30,559 bases of DNA from assembly GCA_020637755.1 (NCBI GenBank), contig JACKJW010000021.1:1-30559 (forward strand), read 5' to 3'. Source of the stretch: Brucellaceae bacterium. GTDB lineage: Bacteria; Pseudomonadota; Alphaproteobacteria; Rhizobiales; Rhizobiaceae. Shown here one piece after another: positions 1 through 7,723 of the stretch; the stretch's first letter is position 1; each line of letters starts with the position of its first letter. Position numbers and translations under genes: made by a program. Below the pieces are notes generated by a model. It was not told where the DNA came from. It made no database searches and worked only from the letters and a program-made list of their open reading frames with translations.

Positions 1-31
1 CCTCGCGTTCCGTCAGCTTTTCCTCGGTCAT
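1..31 (-). CDS. Start of a probable anti-sigma factor (partial)
   Basis: Only about ten codons are in the window (MTEEKLTERE). The gene runs off the left edge. Its ATG overlaps the stop codon of the upstream ECF sigma factor in an ATGA arrangement, which implies translational coupling. A second in-frame ATG lies two codons earlier, at 37-35. A gene coupled directly behind an ECF sigma factor is most often its anti-sigma factor. That identity rests on position only, because no diagnostic domain is visible. Confidence 0.45.
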   Translation of the reverse strand, partial: MTEEKLTERE

Positions 32-606
32 GGCCATCCTCGATCCAGCCCGGCTTCGGCCATCAGGGCCGACAGTTTCTTGCGGGCATTGAACATGCGG
101 GTCTTCACCGTGTTTTCCGGTATCTCCAGAAGCTCGGCGCATTCGGCAATCGTGCGCTCGTGATAGTAGACAAGCTGGATGATTTGCCGGTGTTCGGTTC
201 CCAGACCCTCGATACAGCGGGAAAGCGCACCGGCCTTGCTCGACTTCAGCGCCACCATTTCCGGCGAATCCGATCTGTCTGCCAGCGCAACCACCGCTTC
301 GTCATCGGCATCCACCGTGTCCTTCTGGCGGCGGCGCCACGCCAGCGCCTTGAACCGTGCAATGCCGAGCATCCAGCTCGTCACCCGGGATTCATGCCGG
401 AAAGAGGCGGCCTTGTCCCAGACTTCCAGAAACACGTCGTTGGCGAGGTCCTCGGCCACAGCCGCTTCGGCAACAAACCGGCGGATGAAGAGGAAGACCT
501 GCCTGTGGTGGCGGCGGTAAAGGGTCTCCAAGGCCGCACGGCGTCCAGCGGCGACGGCCCTGATCAGGTCGTCATCGGTCGATCCGTGGCCGGAAGTCTC
601 TCCCAT
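28..606 (-). CDS. ECF-type RNA polymerase sigma factor
   Basis: This 192-residue sigma-70-family protein has a region 2 domain at about residues 20-90 (including YRRHHRQVFLFIRRF, AEDLANDVFLEVW and SWMLGIARFKALAWRRR). Region 4 lies at about 130-180 (HRQIIQLVYYHERTIAECAELLEIPENTVKTRMFNARKKL, a typical helix-turn-helix). Regions 1 and 3 are absent, which defines the ECF class. The ATG at 606 is preferred over an upstream TTG at 624, which would add six residues. The stop overlaps the next gene's ATG, so sigma and probable anti-sigma form a coupled pair. ECF factors direct stress-responsive transcription when released from the anti-sigma. The signal sensed cannot be read from the sequence. Confidence 0.85.
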   Translation of the reverse strand: MGETSGHGSTDDDLIRAVAAGRRAALETLYRRHHRQVFLFIRRFVAEAAVAEDLANDVFLEVWDKAASFRHESRVTSWMLGIARFKALAWRRRQKDTVDADDEAVVALADRSDSPEMVALKSSKAGALSRCIEGLGTEHRQIIQLVYYHERTIAECAELLEIPENTVKTRMFNARKKLSALMAEAGLDRGWP

Positions 607-626
607 CGCCTGTTTTCCACTCAAAG

Positions 627-653
627 GACGGCGGGAACACTGTACCCGCCGTC
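627..653 (-). terminator. Hairpin between small exported protein gene and ECF sigma gene
   Basis: A perfect 9-bp inverted repeat (GACGGCGGG / CCCGCCGTC) has a 9-nt loop. In the leftward direction it is followed by CCTTTGAGT, so the U-tract is short. It lies 27 bp after the 111-residue gene and 21 bp before the sigma ATG. It could be a weak or intrinsic terminator, or an attenuator separating the two genes. Confidence 0.4.
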
Positions 654-680
654 GCTTTGCATGCGCAACCTTGGTTCCGA

Positions 681-1016
681 TCAGCGGCCGGAGAAGGCGA
701 AACCGAAGGGGCCGACGCCGAAGATGACGTGCAGTTTCGGTGCGATGCCGACGGAGGTGACACCGGTGGTCTCGTTGCGGGCCCAGGACATGCCGCGGCG
801 GGGCAGCTTCTTCACCTTGACAACCTTGCCCTTGTTGTTGCGCTGGATGATCACGCGCTGGCCCTTGCGGTTGTTCGTGACGGTGCGGCTGGAATGATCC
901 GGCTCATGCATGGTGATGAAGGGGCGATCCGGGGTGAAGCCGTCGGCCAGGGCCGGTGCGGCGGCAGAAATCAGGATCGAGGCGGCGGCGGCGGTGATGA
1001 TGGTCTTGGCAAACAT
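681..1016 (-). CDS. Small exported protein of unknown function
   Basis: This 111-residue protein has a clear Sec signal peptide: MFAK, then a hydrophobic Ala/Ile-rich stretch, then an APALA-DG cleavage site near residue 24. The mature part is short and basic, with VIIQRNNKGKVVKVKKLPRRG in the middle and a glycine/phenylalanine-rich end (GVGPFGFAFSGR). I recognise no family. It lies just upstream of the ECF sigma gene in the same direction, with a hairpin between them. It may be a periplasmic member of that regulon, but this is inference from position. Confidence 0.6.
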   Translation of the reverse strand: MFAKTIITAAAASILISAAAPALADGFTPDRPFITMHEPDHSSRTVTNNRKGQRVIIQRNNKGKVVKVKKLPRRGMSWARNETTGVTSVGIAPKLHVIFGVGPFGFAFSGR

Positions 1017-1112
1017 GGTCTTGTCCTTCCTGTTTTGGCTTGTGGCTTGCTGCCACTGGTCATGGGTGCCGCCGGAAGGGAAAAAGGTTCACGCCACCCC
1101 AAAATAAAATCC

Positions 1113-1140
1113 AAAAAAATGATAAGCTATTACTATCATT
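1113..1140 (-). terminator. Probable intrinsic terminator of the esterase gene
   Basis: Read leftward, AATGATA - 9 nt - TATCATT is followed directly by a run of seven T (counting the T-rich end of the arm), then more T-rich sequence. The stem is AT-rich and only 7 bp, but the U-tract is good. It overlaps the esterase stop codon (1136-1138). Confidence 0.45.
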
Positions 1141-1777
1141 GATTTATTTCTTTCACGTTTTTGATCTCCGCCAGCAGGACCGGCAGGATTCCATCAACCA
1201 TCCGGGCAACACCGGCGGCATTGGGGTGCATGCCATCGGCAAGCTGGAGCGCAGGCGTCGCCGCCACCCCGTCCAGAAAGAAGGGATAGAGCGTCAAACC
1301 GTGCCTTGCCGCGAGATCGGCATAAACCGGGTTGAAGGCCGCGCCGTAATCCGGCCCCATGTTGGGCGGTGCAATCATCCCGGCGAGCAGTACGGTGATG
1401 CCACGGTCCTTCAGCCGGGTGATCATCGCATCGAGGTTTTGCCGCGTGAGTTCCGGCGCGATCCCGCGCAGCGCATCATTGGCGCCGAGTTCGAGAATGA
1501 CGAGGTCCGTGCCGTCGGCAACTGACCAGTCGAGCCGGGCGAGGCCCCCGCTCGTGGTATCTCCCGAAACACCGGCATTGCCGATACTCGCCTCGATGCC
1601 CTGGTCATCAAGCGCCTTCTGGAGCTGCGGAACAAAACCCTCCTCCGGGCCGAGCTGGTAGCCGGCCATCAGGCTGTCGCCAAAGGCCACGATCCGCACC
1701 GGTTCGGCCCGCGCGCTGCCCGGGGCCAGCAGGGCAAGCGCGGCAAAAACCATGGCCGCGAGGGGTTTGATCATCAT
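1136..1777 (-). CDS. tesA: Arylesterase / multifunctional acyl-CoA thioesterase I, GDSL (SGNH) family
   Basis: This 213-residue periplasmic SGNH hydrolase has an N-terminal signal peptide ending at SARA-EP (about residue 24). Block I is FGDSLMAG, with the nucleophile Ser at about 35. Next come a GNAGVSGDTTSGG stretch with the oxyanion Gly, block III LGAND (Asn about 100) and block V DGMHPN, with catalytic Asp and His at about 181 and 184. Length and motif order match TesA-type arylesterases. ATG at 1777 is chosen; a second ATG follows at 1774. The gene is divergent from an ABC ATPase/permease pair, the same neighbourhood as E. coli tesA-ybbA-ybbP. This supports a shared role in envelope lipid or ester metabolism whose substrate is unknown. 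A leftward TTGAAA / ATATGG pair (1810-1815 and 1788-1793, 16-bp spacer) is a possible promoter. Confidence 0.88.
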   Translation of the reverse strand: MMIKPLAAMVFAALALLAPGSARAEPVRIVAFGDSLMAGYQLGPEEGFVPQLQKALDDQGIEASIGNAGVSGDTTSGGLARLDWSVADGTDLVILELGANDALRGIAPELTRQNLDAMITRLKDRGITVLLAGMIAPPNMGPDYGAAFNPVYADLAARHGLTLYPFFLDGVAATPALQLADGMHPNAAGVARMVDGILPVLLAEIKNVKEINQ

Positions 1778-1837
1778 GGCGAAGGTCCCATATGTACGCT
1801 GCATCCGGATTTCAAAATCATATAGGGCCTTTTCCCC

Positions 1838-2533
1838 GTGACCCAAGCCGCCATTTCCCTGCGCGATGTCTCCCTTACCCTCGGCGATGGCGCTTCCAGG
1901 GTCCATGTCCTGAAAGGCGTCAGCCTCGACATCGCCGCCGGTGAAACCGTCGGCATCGTCGGGCCGTCCGGCTCGGGCAAGTCGACGTTGCTGATGGTGA
2001 TCGGCGGGCTGGAACGCATCGACGCCGGGTCGGTGACGGTTGCAGGCACCGCGATCCACGGCAGGTCTGAGGATGCGGTCGCCGCATTCCGCGGCGAAAA
2101 CATCGGCATCGTGTTCCAGTCCTTCCACCTCATTCCCAACATGACGGCGCTGGAAAATGTGGCAGTGCCGCTGGAACTGGCCGGCCGGAGCGACGCCTTC
2201 GCGATCGCGGCGCGCGAATTGCAGGCCGTAGGCCTTGGCGAGCGCATGGCACATTATCCCGGAGAGCTTTCGGGCGGTGAGCAGCAACGCGTGGCCATTG
2301 CGCGCGCGCTGGCGCCGGAGCCGAAAATCCTCATCGCCGACGAACCGACCGGCAATCTCGATGAACGCACCGGCAGCCTGATCTCCGGCTTGCTGTTCTC
2401 CGAGGCAAAGGAGCGCGGCATGACGCTGGTGCTTGTCACCCACGATCCCGCGCTTGCAGCCCAATGCTCACGCCAGATCGAAATGCATTCAGGCCATCTG
2501 ACCATGCCGGAAGCCGCCAGCGAAGCCGTTTGA
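1838..2533 (+). CDS. ybbA: ABC transporter ATP-binding protein, LolD/YbbA-like
   Basis: This 231-residue cytoplasmic ATPase has Walker A GPSGSGKST (42-50), the Q-loop at VFQSF (about 94), signature LSGGEQQR (144-151), Walker B ILIADEP (164-170) and the H-loop His of VTHD (about 202). The sequence is of the MacB/LolD/YbbA class, which serves FtsX-type permeases. It starts at a GTG; upstream there is an in-frame stop and no better start. The permease follows after 10 bp, so the two are one operon. The pair next to tesA matches the YbbA-YbbP module. Members act as mechanotransmission ABC systems rather than classical importers, and the transported or extracted substrate is not known. Confidence 0.87.
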   Translation: MTQAAISLRDVSLTLGDGASRVHVLKGVSLDIAAGETVGIVGPSGSGKSTLLMVIGGLERIDAGSVTVAGTAIHGRSEDAVAAFRGENIGIVFQSFHLIPNMTALENVAVPLELAGRSDAFAIAARELQAVGLGERMAHYPGELSGGEQQRVAIARALAPEPKILIADEPTGNLDERTGSLISGLLFSEAKERGMTLVLVTHDPALAAQCSRQIEMHSGHLTMPEAASEAV

Positions 2534-2543
2534 GGGACCAGAA

Positions 2544-5093
2544 ATGAGCCTTGCCGGTCGGACCTCCCTCGCCATCCGCTTTGCCCTCCGCGAATTGCGC
2601 GGCGGGCTTTCCGGCTTCGGAATCTTTCTCGCCTGCATTGCGTTGGGAACCGGCGCCATCGGTGGCGTCAATTCGGTCGCCGAAGCGATCACGGCCGGTG
2701 TTTCTGGCGAAGGCCGCACCTTGCTGGGTGGCGACCTCCGCTTCGAGTTGAACCAGCGCGAAGCATCCACCGGCGAAAAGGAATGGCTGGAGAGCCTCGG
2801 CCGGGTGGCCGTCAGTGCGAGCATGCGCTCCATGGTCCGCCTGCCCGACGGTTCCGACCAGGCACTGGCGGAGGTCAAGGCGGTCGATACCGCCTATCCG
2901 CTGATTGGGCCCCTCGTTACCGAACCGCCGCTCGGCCACGCGGCGCTGTTTGGCCGCGAGGGAGAGGTCTTCGGTGCCGCTGTGCCGCAACTCCTCCTCG
3001 ACCGTCTCGGCCTGAAAACCGGTGACCTGATACGTCTCGGCGGCGAAAGCTTCCGCATCCGCGCCGTCATTCTCTCCGAACCGGATCTCGTATCCGACGG
3101 ATTCGGCTTCGCACCCCGCCTGATGGTCTCGATGGAGGGTCTGCGGGCGTCCGGCCTGATCCAGCCCGGTAGCCTAGTCAAACATGTCTACAAGCTCGAT
3201 CTCGGGCCGGGCACCGCGCCCGCGCGAATTGCCGCGATCCGGGCAGATGCAGGCAAACAGTTTCCGGAAGCCGGATGGTCCATCCGCGACAGCGCAAACG
3301 CCGCACCGGCGCTTGCTGCAAACATTGAACGCTTCTCGCAGTTCCTGACGCTGGTGGGCCTGACCGCGCTGGTGGTTGGCGGTGTCGGTGTTGCCAATGC
3401 GGTGCGCGCCTGGCTCGACACCAAGCGCGGCGTCATCGCCACCTTCAAATGTCTCGGTGCGTCCGGCGGCTTTGTGTTCACCGTCTATCTGGTTCAGGTG
3501 CTGGTTCTCGCCTCGGGCGGCATCGCACTTGGCCTTGTGCTGGCTGCGCTCATGCCGCTGCTCGCCGCCGGCGTGCTGGCCTCGGTTCTGCCGGTTCCCA
3601 TGGAGGGCGGACTTCATGGCGCCGCCCTTGGCCTCGCCGCGCTCTATGGCCTGCTGGTGACATTGGCCTTCGCCCTGATGCCGCTTGGCCGCGCCCGGGA
3701 CGTTCCGGCAACCGCCCTGTTCCGCGAGATGGGCTTTGATGCCCGTGGCTGGCCGCGGCTGCCCTATGTCGCTGGGGCAGGTCTGACCTTGGCGCTGCTG
3801 GCCACACTTGTCATCTTCTATTCGCCGCAAAGAAGCGTCGCCAGCGGTTTCCTCGTGGCGGTCGCCGCCGCGTTCCTCGTGCTGCGCGCTGTTTCGTGGG
3901 CGGTGCAATGGCTCGCCCGGCGCGTGCCTTCCGTCCGCTCCACGCCGCTGCGCCTTGCCATCGGCAACATCCACAGGCCGGGCGCGCTCACGCCCTCGGT
4001 GGTTCTCTCGCTCGGCCTTGGCCTGACTTTGCTGGTCGCGCTCACGCTGATTGACGGAAACCTGACGCGCCAGATCAGCGGAACCCTGCCGGAGCGCGCG
4101 CCGAATTTCTTCTTCGTCGATATCCAGGGTGCGGACGTCGACCGCTTTGCCGGTGTGGTGAAGGCCGAAGCGCCGGAGGGCAAACTGATCCGTGTTCCGA
4201 TGTTGCGCGGACGCATCGTCGCGCTCAATGGAACGCTGGTCACCGGGATGACCATTCCGCCGGAAGGCGCCTGGGTGCTGCGCGGCGACCGCGGATTGAC
4301 TTATTCTGACCGCATGCCGGAAAATTCCCGCCTCGTGGAGGGCGAGTGGTGGCCGGAAAACTACGCCGGCGCGCCGCTGGTGTCCTTCTCGGCGGAGGAG
4401 GCAGGCGAGCTGGGCCTGAAGCGCGGCGACACAGTCACCGTCAATGTGCTGGGCCGCAATGTCACCGCCACCATCGCCAACCTGCGCGAAGTGGCCTGGG
4501 AATCACTCGGTATCAATTTCGTCATGGTGTTCTCGCCCAACACGCTGGCAGGCGCCCCGCACAGCTGGCTGGCGACCCTGACGGAAGAAGGCACAACTCC
4601 CGACCGCGAGGGCAGGGTGCTCAACGCGGTCACCCGCGCCTTCCCCGCCGTGACCACGGTGCGGGTGAAGGACGCGCTCGAAGTGGTGAACCGGCTGGTC
4701 GGACAGCTGGCGCTCGCCATCCGGGCTGCTGCCTCCGTCGCGCTCATCGCGTCCGTTCTCGTGCTGTCCGGCGCACTGGCCGCATCCAATCGCTCCCGCA
4801 TCCATGATGCGGTCGTGCTCAAGATGCTGGGCGCGACTCGGCGTGACCTGATCACCGCCTTCAGCCTGGAATACATGATGATCGGGCTGGCCACCGCTCT
4901 CTTCGCGCTGGCCGCAGGCGGGCTGGCAGCCTGGGTGGTTGTTTCGCAGGTGATGGGTCTTGACGCTGTTTTTCTTCCGGAAGTGGCCGTGACCACCATC
5001 CTCGTAGCCCTTGTGCTGACCGTCGGCTTCGGATTGATCGGCACATGGCGGGTCTTGGGACACAAGGCGGCCCCTGTTCTGAGAACGCTCTGA
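2544..5093 (+). CDS. ybbP: ABC transporter permease with two FtsX domains, YbbP-like
   Basis: This large inner-membrane protein has 849 residues, the usual size of the YbbP family. An N-terminal membrane helix (SGFGIFLACIALGTGAIGG) is followed by a periplasmic domain. Then come a first FtsX-type helix bundle at about 265-460, with a central membrane segment group, a second periplasmic domain (about 500-700) and a final FtsX bundle at about 720-849. The cytoplasmic-loop motif typical of FtsX domains appears twice (LDTKRGVIATFKCLGASGG and RSRIHDAVVLKMLGATRRD). A GGGACCAG ribosome site sits just before the ATG. It is translated with the upstream ATPase. The substrate is unknown. Confidence 0.87.
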   Translation: MSLAGRTSLAIRFALRELRGGLSGFGIFLACIALGTGAIGGVNSVAEAITAGVSGEGRTLLGGDLRFELNQREASTGEKEWLESLGRVAVSASMRSMVRLPDGSDQALAEVKAVDTAYPLIGPLVTEPPLGHAALFGREGEVFGAAVPQLLLDRLGLKTGDLIRLGGESFRIRAVILSEPDLVSDGFGFAPRLMVSMEGLRASGLIQPGSLVKHVYKLDLGPGTAPARIAAIRADAGKQFPEAGWSIRDSANAAPALAANIERFSQFLTLVGLTALVVGGVGVANAVRAWLDTKRGVIATFKCLGASGGFVFTVYLVQVLVLASGGIALGLVLAALMPLLAAGVLASVLPVPMEGGLHGAALGLAALYGLLVTLAFALMPLGRARDVPATALFREMGFDARGWPRLPYVAGAGLTLALLATLVIFYSPQRSVASGFLVAVAAAFLVLRAVSWAVQWLARRVPSVRSTPLRLAIGNIHRPGALTPSVVLSLGLGLTLLVALTLIDGNLTRQISGTLPERAPNFFFVDIQGADVDRFAGVVKAEAPEGKLIRVPMLRGRIVALNGTLVTGMTIPPEGAWVLRGDRGLTYSDRMPENSRLVEGEWWPENYAGAPLVSFSAEEAGELGLKRGDTVTVNVLGRNVTATIANLREVAWESLGINFVMVFSPNTLAGAPHSWLATLTEEGTTPDREGRVLNAVTRAFPAVTTVRVKDALEVVNRLVGQLALAIRAAASVALIASVLVLSGALAASNRSRIHDAVVLKMLGATRRDLITAFSLEYMMIGLATALFALAAGGLAAWVVVSQVMGLDAVFLPEVAVTTILVALVLTVGFGLIGTWRVLGHKAAPVLRTL

Positions 5094-5307
5094 GGCATCG
5101 CCCCGTTAACCCCATTCACGCGAAGGTGAAGCCGCAGGGGCAAAAACCGGCCATCGCCTGCCTCATTCGGGCTTGAAGGTCTTGTTCCGGGCACAAACAG
5201 TGCTCATATTCCCACCCAGGCATGCTGGAGTTCCGCCAGCGGCGCCTCGGCGAAGGGTGGCAGCATCCCGCCGGACACCGGACGGAACACACGCAAAGAG
5301 GATATTC

Positions 5308-6048
5308 ATGGCTGATCTTCGCAATTATCAGACGCGGACCGGCACTCAGGGCTACGCGGACGCCTCGATCGACGAAGGCCTGCGTTCCTACATGCTCAAG
5401 GTCTACAACCTCATGGCGCTCGGCCTGGCCATTACCGGTCTGGCGGCATGGGGCGGCTTCAACTTCGCCGTCCAGGACGGCCAGCTGACCCAGTTTGGCC
5501 AGTTGCTTTTCGTCAGCCCGCTCAAGTGGGTACTGGTCTTCGCGCCGCTGGCGCTGGTGTTCTTCCTGTCATTCCGCATCCACAAGATGAGCGTCACTGC
5601 CGCGCAGACGACCTTCTGGGTCTATGCCGGTCTCGTGGGCATGTCACTGTCGACGATCTTTCTCGTCTACACGCAGACTTCGATCGTACGCACCTTCTTC
5701 ATCACGGCTGCGGCCTTCGGTTCGCTTTCGCTCTACGGCTACACCACCAAGCGTGACCTCTCGGGCATGGGCTCGTTCCTGATGATGGGCCTGTTCGGCA
5801 TCATCATTGCCTCGATCGTCAACATCTTCCTTGGCTCCACCGCACTCCAGTTTGCCATCTCGGTGATCGGCGTGCTGGTCTTTGCCGGTCTGACGGCCTG
5901 GGATACGCAGCAGATCAAGGAGATGTATTACGAAGGTGATGACGCTGAAACCGGTGGCCGCAAGGCGATCATGGGCGCGCTGAGGCTCTACCTCGACTTC
6001 ATCAACCTGTTCATGTTCCTGCTGCAGTTCCTGGGCAACCGCGATTAA
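5308..6048 (+). CDS. Bax inhibitor-1 / YccA family inner-membrane protein
   Basis: This 246-residue protein has seven hydrophobic segments and the BI-1 signature arrangement: an N-terminal cytoplasmic stretch (ADASIDEGLRSYMLKVYNLMALGL), then membrane helices. A conserved region ends in GLTAWDTQQIKEMYYEGDD, followed by a C-terminal helix (LYLDFINLFMFLLQFLGNRD). The ATG at 5308 is preceded by AAGAGGA at good spacing; an in-frame start 135 bp upstream lacks conservation and a ribosome site. Bacterial BI-1 homologues (YccA, YetJ) modulate FtsH proteolysis or leak calcium; which applies here is unknown. It is monocistronic, ending at a strong hairpin terminator. A weak candidate promoter (TTGTTC, 16 bp, TCATAT) lies at 5182-5209. 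Confidence 0.9.
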   Translation: MADLRNYQTRTGTQGYADASIDEGLRSYMLKVYNLMALGLAITGLAAWGGFNFAVQDGQLTQFGQLLFVSPLKWVLVFAPLALVFFLSFRIHKMSVTAAQTTFWVYAGLVGMSLSTIFLVYTQTSIVRTFFITAAAFGSLSLYGYTTKRDLSGMGSFLMMGLFGIIIASIVNIFLGSTALQFAISVIGVLVFAGLTAWDTQQIKEMYYEGDDAETGGRKAIMGALRLYLDFINLFMFLLQFLGNRD

Positions 6049-6067
6049 GCATCACGGACAGACATGC

Positions 6068-6097
6068 AAAAGGGCGGCTCTCGCGGGCCGCCCTTTT
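6068..6097. terminator. Bidirectional intrinsic terminator
   Basis: A perfect 11-bp stem (AAAAGGGCGGC / GCCGCCCTTTT) with an 8-nt loop lies between two convergent genes. A and T tracts at the two ends let it terminate both the BI-1 gene rightward and the response-regulator gene leftward. Confidence 0.85.
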
Positions 6098-6129
6098 CAT
6101 TTGGATAGGTGAAGGTTGCAGACCGGCTT

Positions 6130-6501
6130 TCAGCTGGCAGCGCGCACCGGCATTTCATCGTCGCGCATCAGATTGGCGATGACGCGCAGGTAATCGGCAG
6201 GCTTGGCCGTCACGGGCGGATTGATCAGCCCGGTCTTTTCGATATCGGCGGCACTGGTGCCCGAAACGATGGCGAAGGGCAGGTGGGCTTCACGCAGGGC
6301 GTGGGCCACCGGCGTCACCACCCCGTCCGGCAGCATGAAATCGAGCACTGCGGCATCAACATGTTCCAGCGCGATGATGCGCTGCGCTTCCGCGACGCTG
6401 GACGCCACGATGGTGGCATAGCCCGCGGCCTCGGCCTGCCCGGCGGCATCAAGCGCAATCAGCGGATCATCTTCAACGATCAGAAGGGTCGGCTTGGTCA
6501 T
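6130..6501 (-). CDS. Single-domain response regulator (receiver only)
   Basis: This 123-residue protein is only a CheY-like receiver. It has acidic pair Asp11-Asp12 (IVEDDP), phosphoacceptor Asp54 (VLDFMLPDG), the Thr of VSGT at about 82 and the conserved Lys100 of TAKP. There is no output domain, so it should act by phosphotransfer or protein binding, like DivK, CpdR or stress-response receivers. The ATG at 6501 is preferred over one at 6513 because GGAG lies six bases upstream of it. No histidine kinase lies nearby. A complete CtrA-type box sits 86 bp upstream. The fold is secure; the pathway is unknown. Confidence 0.88.
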   Translation of the reverse strand: MTKPTLLIVEDDPLIALDAAGQAEAAGYATIVASSVAEAQRIIALEHVDAAVLDFMLPDGVVTPVAHALREAHLPFAIVSGTSAADIEKTGLINPPVTAKPADYLRVIANLMRDDEMPVRAAS

Positions 6502-6587
6502 CCCGGTCTCCATGAATGCAAGTCCCGGTGACGGAATGCCCGATTTGGCAATCGGCTCACCTCACTGGCAATGATTTGCCAACATGG

Positions 6588-6602
6588 TTAACCAAGGCTT
6601 AA
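6588..6602 (-). promoter_or_regulatory. Candidate CtrA-binding site (TTAA-N7-TTAA)
   Basis: TTAACCAAGGCTTAA is an exact TTAA-7-TTAA match. On the leftward strand it continues as GGTTAACCAT, matching the extended alphaproteobacterial CtrA half-site. It lies upstream of the leftward response-regulator gene, just past and slightly overlapping the end of the metallopeptidase gene. No other full match was seen in the window. Confidence 0.55.
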
Positions 6603-7021
6603 CCGGCGGCTTCCTCGATCCGCTCCATGTCCTCGTCGGAAAGCCCGAAATGGTGGCCGATCTCATGCACGAGGACATGGGTGACGATGTCGCCGAGGGT
6701 CTCTTCGTTCTCGGCCCAATAGTCGAGGATTGCGCGGCGGAAGAGGGTGATCCGGTTCGGGCCGTCACCGGTCTGCGGGTTCCAGCGTTCGGCAATTCCG
6801 CGGCCTTCGAAGAGGCCAAGCAGGTCGAAAGGCGTTTCCAGCGCGAGCGAATCCATGATTTCGTCGGTCGGGAAATCGGCGACCTGAAGCACGATCTCTC
6901 CGGTGAGCACCCGAAACTCCTCCGGTAGGTGAGCATAAGCCTCAATGGCCAGCAATTCCACTTCCGACAAGGTCGGAGCCACTTCGCCGAGCCAGTTCCG
7001 GGTCTTGTAGATACGTGCCAT
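6599..7021 (-). CDS. Zincin-type metallopeptidase family protein (DUF1025 / Zincin_1)
   Basis: This 140-residue protein has a C-terminal zinc-protease motif HEIGHHFGLSDEDME (HExxH at about residues 121-125) and an N-terminal LPEEFRVLTGEIVLQVADFP segment typical of the small metallopeptidase family found in Actinobacteria and Alphaproteobacteria. The motif is intact, so activity is likely. The substrate is unknown. The ATG at 7021 follows AAAGGGGGATCC, a good ribosome site. A CTATAT at 7042-7047 (leftward) is a plausible -10 box. It lies downstream of the TetR gene, in the same direction. Confidence 0.85.
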   Translation of the reverse strand: MARIYKTRNWLGEVAPTLSEVELLAIEAYAHLPEEFRVLTGEIVLQVADFPTDEIMDSLALETPFDLLGLFEGRGIAERWNPQTGDGPNRITLFRRAILDYWAENEETLGDIVTHVLVHEIGHHFGLSDEDMERIEEAAG

Positions 7022-7077
7022 GGATCCCCCTTTCCGGGGCCATATAGGCGTTTTTGCCCCATGAGGAAAGGATGGCG

Positions 7078-7656
7078 TCAGTTGCGCCCGGCAGCCTGAA
7101 GCAAGTGGTCCATGCGCCGGAAACTTTCCTGCAGGATTGCCGCATCGCCGAGCGCATGGGCGAGCGCGATTCCGCCCTGCCATTCCGCGATGACACCGCG
7201 CGCCAGACCGAGTCCCTGCGACGGGCGGATACCCGTCCGGCCGAGTTCGCGCGCGAGAAACGCGATCAGGATGGTGAAGCTCTCCGCCGCCTTGTCGCAG
7301 GCCACGCCGTGCTCCCGCCGGAAGTCGCGGACACACAGCGAGATCGGGCAGCCGTGCTCGACACGCGAACGCATTGAGCGCTGGAGCCGCTCGACCAGCG
7401 CGCGCATGCGTGCACGCGGCTCCCCGGTCTCCGCCGAGATCGCTTCGGTCATGGATTGCGTTTCGCTGACGAAGATCTCGGCCACCGCCAGCGCCAGATC
7501 GCCCTTGGTCTTGTAATAGTAGTAGACATTGCCCACGGGAACGCCGGAACGGGCCGCGATGTCGGCGATGCTGGTGGCATCGAACCCCTTGGTCCAGAAA
7601 AGTTCCGCTGCCGCTGCCGCAAGGGCCTCGCGCTTGCTGTCACCGCGTTTGGGCAT
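7078..7656 (-). CDS. TetR/AcrR family transcriptional regulator
   Basis: This 192-residue protein has an N-terminal TetR helix-turn-helix (residues about 8-55: REALAAAAAELFWTKGFDATSIADIAARSGVPVGNVYYYYKTKGDLA). A divergent all-helical ligand-binding region contains two cysteines (HGCPISLCVRD), which could be redox- or electrophile-sensitive as in NemR-like members; that is speculation. No efflux pump or enzyme lies divergently, so the target is probably elsewhere or is itself. A palindromic sequence just upstream is a candidate auto-operator. Confidence 0.85.
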   Translation of the reverse strand: MPKRGDSKREALAAAAAELFWTKGFDATSIADIAARSGVPVGNVYYYYKTKGDLALAVAEIFVSETQSMTEAISAETGEPRARMRALVERLQRSMRSRVEHGCPISLCVRDFRREHGVACDKAAESFTILIAFLARELGRTGIRPSQGLGLARGVIAEWQGGIALAHALGDAAILQESFRRMDHLLQAAGRN

Positions 7657-7670
7657 AAAAATCCCCGTCT

Positions 7671-7696
7671 CAGTCGAATGACTGACTCTTAGACAG
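7671..7696. promoter_or_regulatory. Candidate TetR-family operator
   Basis: CAGTC-GAAT-GACTG, a perfect 5-bp-arm palindrome at 7671-7684, is followed by the related imperfect TGACT-CTT-AGACA. The pair lies 15-40 bp upstream of the tetR-family start codon, where an autorepressor would bind. No binding data; the call rests on symmetry and position. Confidence 0.35.
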
Positions 7697-7723
7697 ATTG
7701 GCGCTGCCTGTCACCTGGCGGTG

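Noticed and set aside
160..897. Rightward 245-codon open frame across the sigma factor and small exported gene
   Set aside because: Antisense to both, rich in Arg/Pro, no recognisable domain or ribosome site.
1778..2464. Long leftward extension of the esterase frame across the ABC ATPase gene
   Set aside because: It is antisense to a clear ATPase with all motifs; open only because of high GC. The esterase signal peptide fixes the start at 1777.
5106..5111. TTAACC half-site downstream of the YbbP-like gene
   Set aside because: Single CtrA half-site without a partner at seven bases; expected often by chance.
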